Source of the DNA: Lepeophtheirus salmonis
Lineage: Eukaryota; Arthropoda; Copepoda; Siphonostomatoida; Caligidae
NCBI RefSeq assembly: GCF_016086655.4
Contig: NC_052131.2
Location: 36,891,705-36,955,704, forward strand
Length of the DNA stretch: 64,000 nucleotides
Reading direction: 5' to 3'
Each line of letters starts with the position of its first letter. Position 1 is the stretch's first letter. Under the pieces are notes generated by a model, which had not been told where the DNA came from, made no database searches, and was given only the letters and a program-made list of their open reading frames with translations. A program made the position numbers and the translations under genes. Shown in pieces: positions 35,637-47,085 of this stretch.

Positions 35637-38432
35637 ATGCCGCTTATTAATCCAAGTAATGGCATTAGCTCCTCCATTGCCTACTCACGTTGGGAACCAC
35701 TGAGTGATCAGGATGATGAGGAAATAGGTGATAGACCTGCTACTCGTCTCCAAGAGGTATGTTTATTTAAAAATAAAGAATATTTATTCATGTATTAAAA
35801 ATACTTGATTTAGTTTCAGAGGCAAGAGCCGTCAAATACGAATAATGCAATACTTTCTGAAGGATTAGGTACGTCCATTAGAAGCTCAGCATATTCAATA
35901 CTCCACCCTGGAGAACGGTCCATTTTCCGCGTACCTTGTACAAAAGGAGCAAAAATTATGATTCTTATGATAATATTTGGAATAGGATGGATCATAGGTT
36001 TTCTCATAAGATGGAGTGTTCATAATTTTTATATTGATCCCATGGGGCATTGTATCACACCCATATCATATTCGTAGGTTGCTCTAAAATTGATTTATTA
36101 ATATGGAATTAGTTGTTCTACTGTTTAAATCTACAGATACAGTCCCGAAATGTCCAAATGGGTTCAAGAGAGTATAACTTCTGAAGGAATTAAATCCAGT
36201 TTTCTTAATTTTACCAAAGAACCGCATCACAGAGCTGGCTCTCCGGAGTCTGCAGCCTTTGTCGATAGAATGATGCGTATGTGGGAGAACTATGGCCTTG
36301 ACAAAGTCGAAATTGATGTTGCAAATGTCAGAGTTACTAAATCTTCTGAAAAACGCCCCAATAAAATCAATGTTTTTGATAAAAATGGAACTATACTTTG
36401 GTCTAAAAATCTCAATCCTGATGAAGGAGACAAGGTATATAATAATTTTATAACTATTTCATTTTTCAATAACTAAAACTTAATTTTTTTAGATAGCGTT
36501 TAGTGCTAATGGTGCAGGAAGAGGAACGTTGGTCTATGGTCATTATGGAAGAATTTCTGATTTCTATGAGCTTCAAAAACAGGGACTCACTTTTAACAAC
36601 TCCGTTGTACTTCTCAAAACATCATCAAAATTTGATACAGGTTCTATGGTTCGTAATGCACAAATTTTTGGAGCTAAAGGAGCGATTCTTTTTCCTGATC
36701 CCAATGCTTATATCTTAACACCGGAGGGTCGAATTGGAAGAGTTCCATCTAACACTGTGATGTCACATTCAGTTAAATTTATACCTGGAGATCCTAGTTC
36801 TCTTTACATAGACTCTCAATCATCTATTCCTGAAATCCCTGTTATCAGCTTAAGTTTTGATGAAGCTTCGGTGTTAATGAGAAAATATGTTAACGGGCAT
36901 AATGTGTCACGTAAATTTTGGTTTGAACTTCCACTAATGACAAATGAATCTAGGGATTTCTCAGCCGAGATGCATGTACATAATGATTTCAAGGAAATAC
37001 GTCTACAAAATGTTATTGGGGTCATACCAGGAAGGCAATTATTACAATCATAGTGACTACTAAATACATATTTAATTTCTGGTATTAATATAGATATGAA
37101 CCAACGAGATATGTGATAATAGGATGTCATCACGATACGTGGTACCAAGGAGCAGCTAAGCCAGGATTAGGGCATTCCATTTTAATGCAGCTTGTCAAAT
37201 CATTCGGTAAAATGAGGAAACAGGGTTGGTCTCCTGGTAGAAGTATTATCTTTACTTCATGGGATGGGGAAGAACTGGGTAGCTTGGGGATAACCTCGTG
37301 GATTAATAGACATAGAATGGAACTTTCGTCACGAGCAGTTTCTTATATAGATTTGGATCATCTTGTGAGTGGGAGTAAAACCATTCATGTTCACGCCTCT
37401 CCTTTGTTGAGGTATTTGAGCATTATATATATATATATATCTATATGTAGATTTTAAGAATCTGTATCTCATCACTACCTTAGGAATATAGTTGAAGAAG
37501 CTTCAAAACAAGTGTTTCTTAAATCTGGTAATGGAGACATTGATGGAACTCTTCATTCTCTTTATAAGATTTTAATCAATGATGAGGCATACGAACCTAT
37601 TATGTTAGATATTCCTTCTGTTAAAAACTCGAGAAAATCAAGACAAAATGCTAAAGTGTCCAAGGGTTGGTCTGCTGATGAGGATGCTCAACAACAAGTA
37701 TACTTGGCTAAATCACCTTTTCAATCGTTTTTGGGAGTATCATCTGTTGAAATTTCTATTAAAAATGAGAATGGTAACGATGCCTATCCATACGTCAAAA
37801 CTATGCATGATACCCCTGAAACAGTAGAAAAGTTTTTGGATCCTCGTTTTCAAAATTCTGTTTTAGTTGGAAAATATGTAGCAACGATTACCATGATATT
37901 GTCTACATCAAAGAAATTACCCATGTGGGTATCAGACTATGCTAAAGAAGTTTCTCAAGAATCCATAAAATTCTTCAGAACCTATGCACAAGTTCTTAAA
38001 GAAAATGAACTTAATGTGCTAGGCCAATTGAAATCAGCCATTTCTGATTTTCAATCTTCCTCAAAACAATTTCATAATAATTTTAGAACTCGTTTGCCTC
38101 AATTAGAGTTTTTGGAATATCACGAATTTAATGATCAATTATCTGAAGTTGAGAGATCATTTTTGATGCCTCGTGATTTCGAAATTCCTAATGTCATTTA
38201 CTCACCTTACAGACATGTTATTCGAGGACCCTCTCCTCTTAATTCAGGAAAGCTTGAAACCTTTCCAAGGTTAAGGGCTAGTTTAGAATTGGTTCTAAAA
38301 ACTTCTTTAGGCTCATGGGATATGGTCAAAAGAGAAGCTTTTTTCGTTTCAGAAGCATTGAAGGCAGCAACTTGTGTCATGGACAATCATATATTACTGT
38401 CAAATGCCCGAGAAACTCAAGTTTTAAGTTAA
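35637..38432 (+). CDS. Transferrin receptor / GCPII-family protein, probably inactive as peptidase
   Basis: Six exons: 35637-35756, 35820-36073, 36137-36434, 36493-37034, 37094-37411 and 37484-38432; phases agree and give 826 residues. The intron after exon 4 uses a GC donor (AAG|GCAATT). Residues 1-85 are a cytosolic tail with YSRW (16-19) and YSIL (65-68), 86-103 a membrane anchor (ILMIIFGIGWIIGFLI), then a stalk, a protease-associated domain (about 225-405), an M28 peptidase-like domain (about 405-650) and a C-terminal helical dimerisation domain containing YRHVIRGPSP. Against human GCPII the ligands H377, E425 and D453 and the base E424 are kept (H417, E465, D493, E464), but D387 is K427 (in GAAKPGLG) and H553 is K616. 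Catalytic zinc binding is therefore unlikely. GAAKxGxG and SRSIIF.SW-like blocks recall vertebrate transferrin receptor. The ligand is unknown. GCPII numbering is from memory. Confidence 0.85.
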
Positions 38433-39328
38433 TATCCGCGATACGAGCATGGATGGAGAAAAAAAATTAAATATAATGATTGGACTAATCAATTTTTTTG
38501 TGGAAAAAAAAAAGAAGACTGTTTTCTGGATCCTTGTGAATGAATTACTTTTAATGCATAAAGTAACAATAATATAAAAATATTATAATATTTATAGACA
38601 CTAAACCTAATAAGGAATATTTGGGTCTCTTTTCTTTCATCAAGTAAAAAGTAATTGAATTGACTCATTATATAAGATATATAATCATATTTTTTACGGA
38701 TTTTTATAAAAAATAAGAGCTCCAAGAGGTATATTAATGAAAATACTTATTATTAATCAATTAAATTATTGGAGAGGCTTCTCTCATAAATAAACTCGTA
38801 AAGGATGCTAAAACAATATGATATTTGTCTTCTTATTCGACTATTTAGTCTAGATTTAACAGTTGAATGCATCATTTATTAGCACAAAATTATTCATAGC
38901 CCTATAGCCTTAGTTATAGCCATAGGACTCCGAAATTATTTAAATAGAATTGAAATAGACATAAAAAGAATTACACGTTGTTCTGACGTATTTGCGCTTG
39001 TGTGACGTCACCCCCCAAAAAACTCAATGTTACCAAATGATTATTTTATCTCTGTGCGGGGTATTTTAATTTATTCTTCACAATTTACAGTTATCACTTA
39101 TAGCAATGAAATTATGTTAGACAGTGTTTTGGATTTCATAAGCATTAGTTCAATTTATGATGTTTCAAATTGTCTTTGGAAGATAAGATTTTTCTTTTCT
39201 CAATCTAATCTTTTGTAGGGCCTACTTTAGTTTAATATGACATTCAACTTTACTGTGATTAATCAAGCCCTAGGAATAGAAAATTCCATGATATTGATTG
39301 CCTTCAAGTGTAATTGTCTAAATAAGAA
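38433..39328. other. Intergenic between the receptor-like and apyrase genes
   Basis: AT-rich; should hold the 3' UTR of the upstream gene and the promoter of the next. No TATA/initiator pair was identified. Small frames at 38489-38725 (-) and 39027-39218 (+) have no support. Confidence 0.4.
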
Positions 39329-40594
39329 ATGAAAAAGAGATCAGGTGAAGAGAAGGGTATGAGACAAAGATCGTGGGTTGCCACACCACCAAAAGTTAGA
39401 ATGGGTACAACTTCTATCGTCTGTCGGAGTCCGGGAATCCTTTTCTTTGGCATTTTTTGTCTCTTTTTCCTCCTTTTCTTCTATTCCTACCTATTTCCAA
39501 AAAAGTAGGTTCTGACTTCAATTTCATTTCATCTCTTGCAGAATTCAAAATTAAATAATCTTCAATTATTACTTATTAGGAGTACGGAAGATGCTCATAC
39601 CTCCTCCGCAACACGATCTCAATATTACAACCATACCTACCCCATTAGTCCATCATTTCATTCCCATGATGGAGATATCAGATATCGTATAGGAATTATT
39701 GCAGATCTAGACACAAACTCAAAGAACGGATCGGACTCGTGGCGTAGTTTCTTTAAAAGTGGATATCTTACACAAATAGGTATCGGGAAATACGGTGTCA
39801 AATTTGATGAAGACTTTACGGAAGTACGCTCAAAACTGAACTATGGAGGAAGAGGCATGGAATTGTCAGAGTTAGTTGTCTTTAATGGGGGACTCTACTC
39901 CTGTGATGATAGAACTGGAGTCATTTACAAGTTATCCATTACTTCTAAAGGTGTTCAGCCCATTGCTTGGGTTATTTTACCTGATGGAAATGGGAATGAG
40001 GTGAAGGGCTTCAAATGTGAATGGATGACTGTGAAGGATGAATATTTATTTGTTGGTGGGTTAGGAAAAGAGTGGACGACTCCAAATGGAGTTGTTTTAA
40101 ATCATAATCCTATGTATATTAAAAAAATATCCATGAATGGTGATGTTGAGCATATAAAATGGGTGGATGAATATTTAGCTGTAAGAGGGGCTGCGGGAAT
40201 TACAGCTCCAGGTTATATGATTCATGAAGCTGTAGAATGGAGTCCTGTTCATGAGAAATGGTTCTTTTTGCCCAGAAGGGCTTCAAAGGACAAATATGAT
40301 GATGTAGTGGATGAGGTCAAAGGAACTAATTTCTTATTAAAAATGAATAGCAATGATCTTGGAATCGAGGTTCTTCGTGTAGGAAGATCTGAAAAGATTG
40401 AGTTCCCAAGTCATGGTTTTTCTAGTTTCAAATTCATTCCAGGCTCAAGGGATCGACATATATTAGCATTGAAATCTGAAGAGTACAAAGGTTCTATAGC
40501 CTCTTACATCACTGTTATTGACTCCGAGGGAAATATTCTCATGCCTGAGACAAAAATTGGAAATTATAAATTTGAAGGAATTGAATTTATTTAA
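39329..40594 (+). CDS. CANT1: Calcium-activated nucleotidase (CANT1-type apyrase)
   Basis: Hydrolyses nucleoside di- and triphosphates (UDP, GDP, ADP depending on the enzyme) with calcium. In vertebrates it acts in the ER/Golgi; in some blood feeders family members are secreted in saliva. Exon 1 is 39329-39504 and exon 2 is 39580-40594, giving 396 residues (human about 400). The acceptor at 39579 restores phase; the open frame upstream of it is intron. Residues about 36-55 (GILFFGIFCLFFLLFFYSYL) form an N-terminal signal anchor. Family blocks follow in order: IGIIADLDTNS, GRGMELSELVVFNGGLYSCD, DRTGVIYKL, GFKCEWMTVKDEYLFVGGLG, KEWTT, AAGITAPGYMIHEAVEWSP, WFFLPRRAS, HGFSSFKFIPG, ALKSEE and ETKIGNYKFEGIEFI. 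No truncation is seen. The basic tail and anchor suggest a Golgi/ER type II protein rather than a freely secreted salivary enzyme. Confidence 0.93.
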
Positions 40595-42782
40595 TTAATT
40601 ACGGACCTGGACAGTAAGTCCTCTGGTATTCTTCAATATATCAAGACTAATAGAATCTTTTTTTATTTCATCTGGATTTATATTGAAACTTTGTTATTGT
40701 TCTATTTTGATATTAAATCCATGAATTTATTATTTTTTGTGATATCCTCAATAAATTTCATATATTTAAATAAGTTAGTAGATATTTTGTTATTCTTTGA
40801 TGTCACCATCTTAACAAAACTGTATTATATGAGCCTCTTTACTGATATATGTATTTTGATTGTGATAGTATTGACTACAACATACATACGTGGCAGAAAA
40901 AACGTTTTAATTGAATCCTTAATTAAATAAATTAATATGATGTATGACTAGGACGTATCCGTATTATATATTTTTTCGAATTATTTTAAACTTGGTAATC
41001 CTCTTCCTAATTCTGTTTTTAATTAGTATTCAAAATACGTTCTCTCTTTTTTTTCCCTTACGACAGCAATTCGTTTTTTGGATTTTTAAATTTTTTTAGT
41101 GCATTTACTTAATAACTTTAATTAAGTTAATTAGTTAGAGTTAAATTTATTTTGTTATTCCAAGTTGGAATACTAAAAAACTGTTAGGAAGTAACCTTTA
41201 GTTCTTCGATAATTTAGTTATCACTGTGTCGACACTATCTGTTTTATTAAACTTTTCTACTATGTCATAACACATAAAATCGATAAAAGTGATATTTTAT
41301 CAGTGTCGAAGAAAATGTCGTTTTTATATTGTCTCCGATATTTAAAATATTTTACATATAGTTTAAAATTATATAGAAACTCAAAAATCTAAAATTTTAG
41401 TTGTCTTTGACTTCCATTTTAGTAGTAACTTGAATTTGTAGTTTTTTCTTAATTTTTCAATTGGAAGTATAGCAAATTTTAGGCAGAGAGACCGACAGAA
41501 TAATCTTTATTATAAAGCCTTGATAAAACTCTCAATGGACTAACTTAACTAGTTATTTTTTAATATCGAAATTAATTTTAACTCAACTAGTTAAAAGAAA
41601 AAAAACTCAAAATTAAAAAGATTAGTTAACTTGTCCATCACTGATTCTGATCAGACCAAATTCCTGGGCTGATGAGGGAAAATTTATTTTTCGTTAATAA
41701 GTTGATTTTTTTCATAAAATAAGATCAATTCCCCGTATCTCAAAGATTTTTTTAAGGTATGGGATGTAGATTCGAAAATGCACTAAAAAGTGTAAAAAAC
41801 GAAAAAGGGAGAACGTACATATTATATTAAATACGAATTAAAAAAGGGAATTAGGAAAGTTTATCTGAGTAGTCTTTGTATGTGCAGAATAAAATAATTC
41901 GAAATAAAATATATAATGCGTGTACATACAACTATAATATTATATTATAATGGTGGGTAAATTATTATTATTACAAATCTTAACTCGCCCAAATCGATTA
42001 CATATTGAGTACTAAGAAGTAATTTGCGAGTTTTTTCACACAACAGAGTAAATATAAGACATTGTTTTTGGGTAATGCGCAGTATAAGGCTTGAATATTA
42101 AGTGCGTTATCTGTTTGATGCTGTATATATATTGTCCATCATTAATTCTACGTAAAAAGAAATTTCTCAAAAACTGCCATTGTCCAGTGCGTTCTAAAAT
42201 TACAAAGATCTGTATTCATCTAAAATACGTAACGTTGATTAATTTTTGAACTCACGCAACCTTTTAATGTGTTCTCAGTAAAATGATGATTAAATGATAA
42301 CATATGTAATGGGAAAGAACAGCTCATAGTAAGAAAAATCTACTACATGGACAGTAATTAAACGACGGAGTTGAGTATGTGGGTATGACGTGTATGTTAT
42401 TAGTTTTCTTTATATTTTAAGTATAATTTTCATCTCGCTTCTCTTACAAAGAAGAAATTGCGTAATAATCTCTTCTCATTTTCGAAATATATATTATTAT
42501 TTTTCGTAAATTCGTAACCTATTTCATATTATATAATAGGGAGAGTAGCTAAAAAGTAAAAAAATACATTTTGACAAATAAATACAATGTAGGTTGTATC
42601 TTGTATCAACTTGAAAAATGTTGAACTTGGCTGTGCGATACAATTTGATGCACACCCTGAAATTCTATTCACTAGAATTTGATAGTTGAAAATTACTCCG
42701 TAGTTTACAATGTACCTTTCATGAATTCACCCTTTTAGCTGAATTAACAATGAAAATCTTGCGAAGTGAAGAAAAAATTGCA
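40595..42782. other. AT-rich intergenic sequence after the apyrase gene
   Basis: AATAAA motifs near 40750 could end the apyrase transcript. The 79-codon hydrophobic frame at 40691-40930 is AT-driven and probably 3' UTR. Elsewhere nothing is recognised. Confidence 0.4.
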
Positions 42783-43616
42783 TACCGAGTAGTTCATTGA
42801 AATCTGAACACTTACTAATTCAATAATTAATTATAGCTGAGTGATTGAAATTAATTCATATTTCGATATATGAAAGCATAAACAATTAGTTACAAAATAA
42901 AACAAATTTGAGCTCTCTAACTTATGTACAAGTCGAGAAAATGACCATTCATGCACTCCAAACTGTTTGGCGTTTCCAGGACCGCCGTCTACGCCATCAT
43001 AATTCCGAAATGTTGGAGATTAATAGGGATCTGTCAAATTGCCAAACTGGACCCTGAGAAGTTATAGAAAACAGCTCAGGCCAATCCTTTCAAGTCAATG
43101 AAGGCCGATGCAAGAGATCTTTGGGTTTCACAGCAGACTGTACAGAGAACTATAAAAAAAAAGTGGGCGGAAAGAGCATTGTGAGGATAGATAGGCCACT
43201 TTTGTCACCATTATTGAAAGGTACCCATCTCCTTCGTTGCAAGACTCTTACGAATTATTCGTTAACACTTTCACCCTCTCCCCGCAGCCCTGATGCTAAC
43301 CCCCTACACATAACATTTTGGGTACATGTCGAGGGAAATGTCTTGAATGTCCGTCATTCAAACACTGATGCCCTCAAAGCCCCTGTCAGCCAGCATTGTG
43401 ACCCCATGACAGAGAACTACATCTGCAGTGGGTACCAGGCCCTTTGCCACTGCCTGAAAGCCATCATTTCCGCTACGTTATGGATTAAGAGAACTCAGAC
43501 ACACATCTATGTATTTATAGTATAAATTTTGTTGAAATTTCTATTGTTAATTAATAAATTATATCTGATTGAAGTTTAAAATTCAAAGTGTTCAAATTTT
43601 AATGTACACCTTGTTA
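42783..43616 (+). mobile_element. Tc1-like element, family A, internally deleted (0.83 kb)
   Basis: Both ends are preserved: 'taccgagtagttcattgaaa' at the left and, inverted, 'taacaaggtgtacattaaaa' at the right. The interior gives SLVRIDRPLL-type and THLLRCKTLTNYSLTL blocks, then SPDANPLHITFWVHVEGNVL and HSNTDALKAPVSQHCDPMTE: the start and end of the transposase with the catalytic centre missing. Stops and frameshifts exist. The 134-codon frame at 43121-43525 is part of it. Confidence 0.75.
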
Positions 43617-44561
43617 CATCATAATTCATAGAATTATAAGTGAAAATGATAAAGGAACGTCATCAGTTGTATTATAAAATAGCAATATCTTACGTGAGAA
43701 AAATATTTCCCAGGGACCATGAATCTACGTACTTAAGCTAACAGGCGCGTCTCGCCACTTTGTTTTAAAGCTTTAATGCAAATAAGGAAAAAGAGACAAA
43801 ATCATACTTAAATAAACACAATCCACACGATCCAGTCTATAAAAACTTCAAGGTTCTCCTTTTTTATGCGTGTAGAATGTACAAAATATATGTGAATGCA
43901 CTAAAGGAAAGGCAAGCAGCTGCCTATGACCTAGATATGAACATCCAAATATGAAAAACTTTTAGGTCATTGTGGGTGTGTGTGTATTTTGCAAGCCCCG
44001 AATCATTTGTTTATATTATGAAAAGGGAATACCTCAAATATAAATAGTATATATATATATTATGAAGCAACATATTTGTTTGACGGATCCTTTGTGTTTG
44101 GATGCAGAAATATCGAGTATTGCATGATGCTTATGTACTCTTTGTCATTAATAATTTAATCAAAAATAAAGACACAAAGAAGAACTATGTCAAACCCCAT
44201 CTCTTCTTCTTCTCATTGGCCTTGAAAATCTAATGAACTTAGATTTAGAGTTATTTTGGGAACATGAAGAAGAAAATCTTGTTCTTTGTGTAGGTGATGA
44301 TTATGGAGAGTAATAGGTACTTAATATAATGTCATGGATATCGTTGTACTAGTGATGTGGTTCTCGAGAACGATCTTGGACTCAGCTCTTGAAAGTATTG
44401 GTCCATTGTCAAGACAAAAGCAACTATGACAACTAAAGATAAGTCCTTGAAAGCAAATACATTAAATTTATCTTCTTTTTTTTATAAATAAAAACATGGT
44501 CCTTTTTTCCCCTTGGTCTGGACTTGGCCTCCACCACTCTCAAAGGCGTTACCTCGCTAAA
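43617..44561. other. AT-rich intergenic sequence
   Basis: No gene or recognisable repeat apart from a short (TA)n run near 44050. Confidence 0.4.
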
Positions 44562-44652
44562 GGTGGGTTACCACATATATCGAGATTTTATAAATATACG
44601 TGAATAAGTTTGGAACGGACCAATAGACTACGTATTTTTAAAGATTTCCTAT
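44562..44652 (+). repeat. Dispersed repeat shared with 21.67 kb
   Basis: Direct copy of 21665-21757 with a few differences ('aagtttggaacggaccaata'). Confidence 0.65.
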
Positions 44653-44944
44653 ATTATAATCTTTAAACCTCCACAATTCTTCATATCTTAATTTTTTTCT
44701 TAATTTTGATATGAAGAAAATACTTGTCAAAATATTTCAAAAATCCATAGAAATTCTTAGAAAATTAAATTTTTTGGAAAAAAAAAATTAAATTACAAAT
44801 ATAAAGGCCACCATCATAGATTTTCTCATGAATTTTATGGTGGAAAAACATTCAATAGTTATTTAGAGACTAAATTATCTATTTAACCTACTCAATGTAA
44901 TTTCTTGTCTTATTGTCTCAATTATTTCGAATTAAATACTATGA

Positions 44945-45115
44945 AGGATTTTAATATTATGAAATATATATACCTATCTAATTTATTTTAAAAGTGGTTG
45001 AGGAATAATATGACAATTATACTCTAGGATTACTTGATAGATAAATAGCAGTTGGTAAGATTTACTCATTTGGATAACTACGAGATGATTTCGGGCCTTT
45101 TTTATGTTTCTTTTG
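44945..45115 (+). repeat. Dispersed repeat shared with 32.29 kb
   Basis: Carries 'ggattttaatattatgaaat', 'aaatagcagttggtaag' and 'agatgatttcgggcc' in the order seen at 32285-32460. Confidence 0.55.
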
Positions 45116-45224
45116 GGAGGAAAGGTTGTGTGATACCAGAAAGGTAACAACGTGGTTAATTCAGGGAGGCTGCATAATTAGCTAATGTACAGTAATGTTT
45201 ATGCCAGCTTGCGCACAAAATTTA

Positions 45225-45545
45225 GGTATAAAAAAATTCAAAAATTCAAGTATATAAATATTTCAAAAATTAAATTTAAATTATTTAATTTTTTAGGAAA
45301 TGATTCAAAAATCCGCAGCCATTCTCAAAAAATGTTAAATCCATTTATTCACAAAATATTAAATTTTTTGAAAAAAAATTTAAAAATTTCATAGATATTA
45401 AAAGAAAATTAATTTTTTTGGAAAAATTGAAAATCAAATTTGTCGGGAAAAATGAATTTTTGTAAAAAAAATGAATTTTTAAAAAAATTTCGAACAAAAA
45501 AATTAATTCTTGGAATTTTTTTTTCAAAAAACAAGCCCCCCTCCC
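45225..45545. repeat. AT-rich foldback-type array
   Basis: Units such as 'ttcaaaaattaaatttaaat', 'attcaaaaatccgcagccat' and 'ttttttggaaaaattgaaa', ending in 'caagcccccctcccaaaaaa', close to the right edge of the 34.5-kb and the left edge of the 5.7-kb copies. The frames here are by-products of the repeat. Confidence 0.5.
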
Positions 45546-45635
45546 AAAAAAAACAGCTATATATATGATATAATAGTTAAAATAATTTACGTGTGTAATG
45601 TATGTCTCACTTTGTAATAAAAAAAGGGAGAACCA

Positions 45636-45958
45636 AGGTTAATAGATATAAGATATACAAGGTTAGACCATCATGTAATCGGCCTTGCTAGAATTTTCAA
45701 TCTGATGTATCGCACCTACTCTTGGGCAAGACACACATACTTTGACAACACGCAACCACTCATAGTCCATGACGTCACTCCTGCTAAAATTTTCAATTTA
45801 ATTTATCCTACCGACTGCTGGGGAAGAAAAACATGTGTTGTCACAACACGCAACCACTCATCTACTATGACGTCAATATTAAAAAGCATGTTGGAAGTCA
45901 AACATCAGTCGTATACGCGTTATGGTATAACCTTGTATTTCTATTAGCCTTGGGAAGA
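45636..45958. mobile_element. MITE, second copy, inverted relative to 32.5 kb
   Basis: The ends 'aaggttaatagatataagat' and, inverted, 'aaggctaatagaaatacaag' form terminal repeats. The interior contains the doubled block 'ttttcaatctgatgtatcg...gacgtcactcctgctaaaattttcaat', i.e. an internal tandem duplication of about 110 bases ending each time in 'cgcaaccactcat...atgacgtca'. It is noncoding despite an 80-codon frame. Confidence 0.65.
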
Positions 45959-46659
45959 ACGTATATTAAATACCAATAGAAAAGGGATTTAGGAAGAGGA
46001 TGAGTTAATTAATCTTAGTATGTATCTTGAATCTTCATTATATTTATGATTGAAGAAGGAACCTGGCAATTTAGCAATGGCAATGACCATAAATAAAGCA
46101 CAAGGTCAAATATTTGAAAAATTGCTTAATATTTACGAAAATCAGTATTTTCACATGGTTTTATATTTCTCATTTTCAAGAATGTTAAAAGTAAGTGTAG
46201 GTTTGATTATATTGACATCAAATGTACAGAAGTAATTCAAAAAATATTGTATATAAGGAGGTTTTACAATAGGAATTTACCTATTATATAATTATAGTTT
46301 AAAATTTTAACATAAATAAGCTATTTTTCATTGGCTATCTTTAGGATCTAGTATATATTTATAATCATGCAGACGCCTCTGGCCTATAACCATAAATTAT
46401 GGTCTATAATAGTTTTACATGGTCCATGGTACAATAAACTCGTAATACATTGAAATGAAGTAGGAAAAAAAACGAAATTACTTTTTGCCCAATGTTTTAT
46501 AAGAAGTGTTACAATCATACAATTTAACCCAAGTATGCCCTGTTCTGTTCGATATCTTGTAGCCAATGAGAATCCAACTTCATAATGCTCTTCTCGTAAA
46601 CCCCTAGTCCCTATTGGCAAAAAAAAATTCAAAACAAATTTTTACGGGCCCCTATTGAG

Positions 46660-47085
46660 GCCAAATATGTAACCCCAAGCGTGTTGGCCATAGAACAACT
46701 GATTGTCACGTGGTACAAAGTCCGAACTCTAGAATGGATGAATAAGAACTTCCTATCCGAGCTCCCAGAGCTTCTGGTACGTCATCAAAGATGTGTGCAA
46801 CCTGTCGTTGTCTTGAGGATGCCTTGTTCTTTCCTATTCACCATTGCTGGCCGTTTCTGCTCAATCACCCGCTTCAAACTCCCAAGTTGTTTGGATTAGA
46901 GGGCAAAATTGAGCGAGGAAAAAATTCACTCGAACCACTGCTGTGGAACACGAACCGAAAGATTGTCGGTCCCGTATCCATCCCAAATTTTCTTGGTCGC
47001 TTTCAACGCGTTTTTTCCTTTCAGAAAAAATCTAAAATATGCTTAATTTCTTCTTTTGAGACCTCCATACTCGATGCACGATAAT
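46660..47085 (-). pseudogene. Mariner transposase N-terminal relic
   Basis: The minus strand from about 47073 reads MEVSKEEIKHILDFFLKGKN, then ALKATKKIWDGYGTDNLSVR and VPQQWFERIF, matching the mariner/SETMAR helix-turn-helix ('E.R.I.LYEF..G..A..A..I...FG......R..Q.WF..F'). Stops and frameshifts follow, then RVIEQKRPAMVNRKEQGILK. No catalytic block. The plus frames at 46681-47084 are shadows. Confidence 0.6.

Noticed and set aside
35637..38432. Active glutamate carboxypeptidase / NAALADase
   Set aside because: Two zinc-ligand positions, including the bridging aspartate, are lysine in the reading frame, so activity cannot be assumed.
39536..39579. Coding sequence directly upstream of the apyrase second exon
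   Set aside because: The open frame extends there, but the phase from the signal-anchor exon fits only an acceptor at 39579; the extension is intron.
43121..43525. 134-codon independent gene
   Set aside because: It is the frame-fused remainder of a Tc1 family-A transposase within inverted ends.
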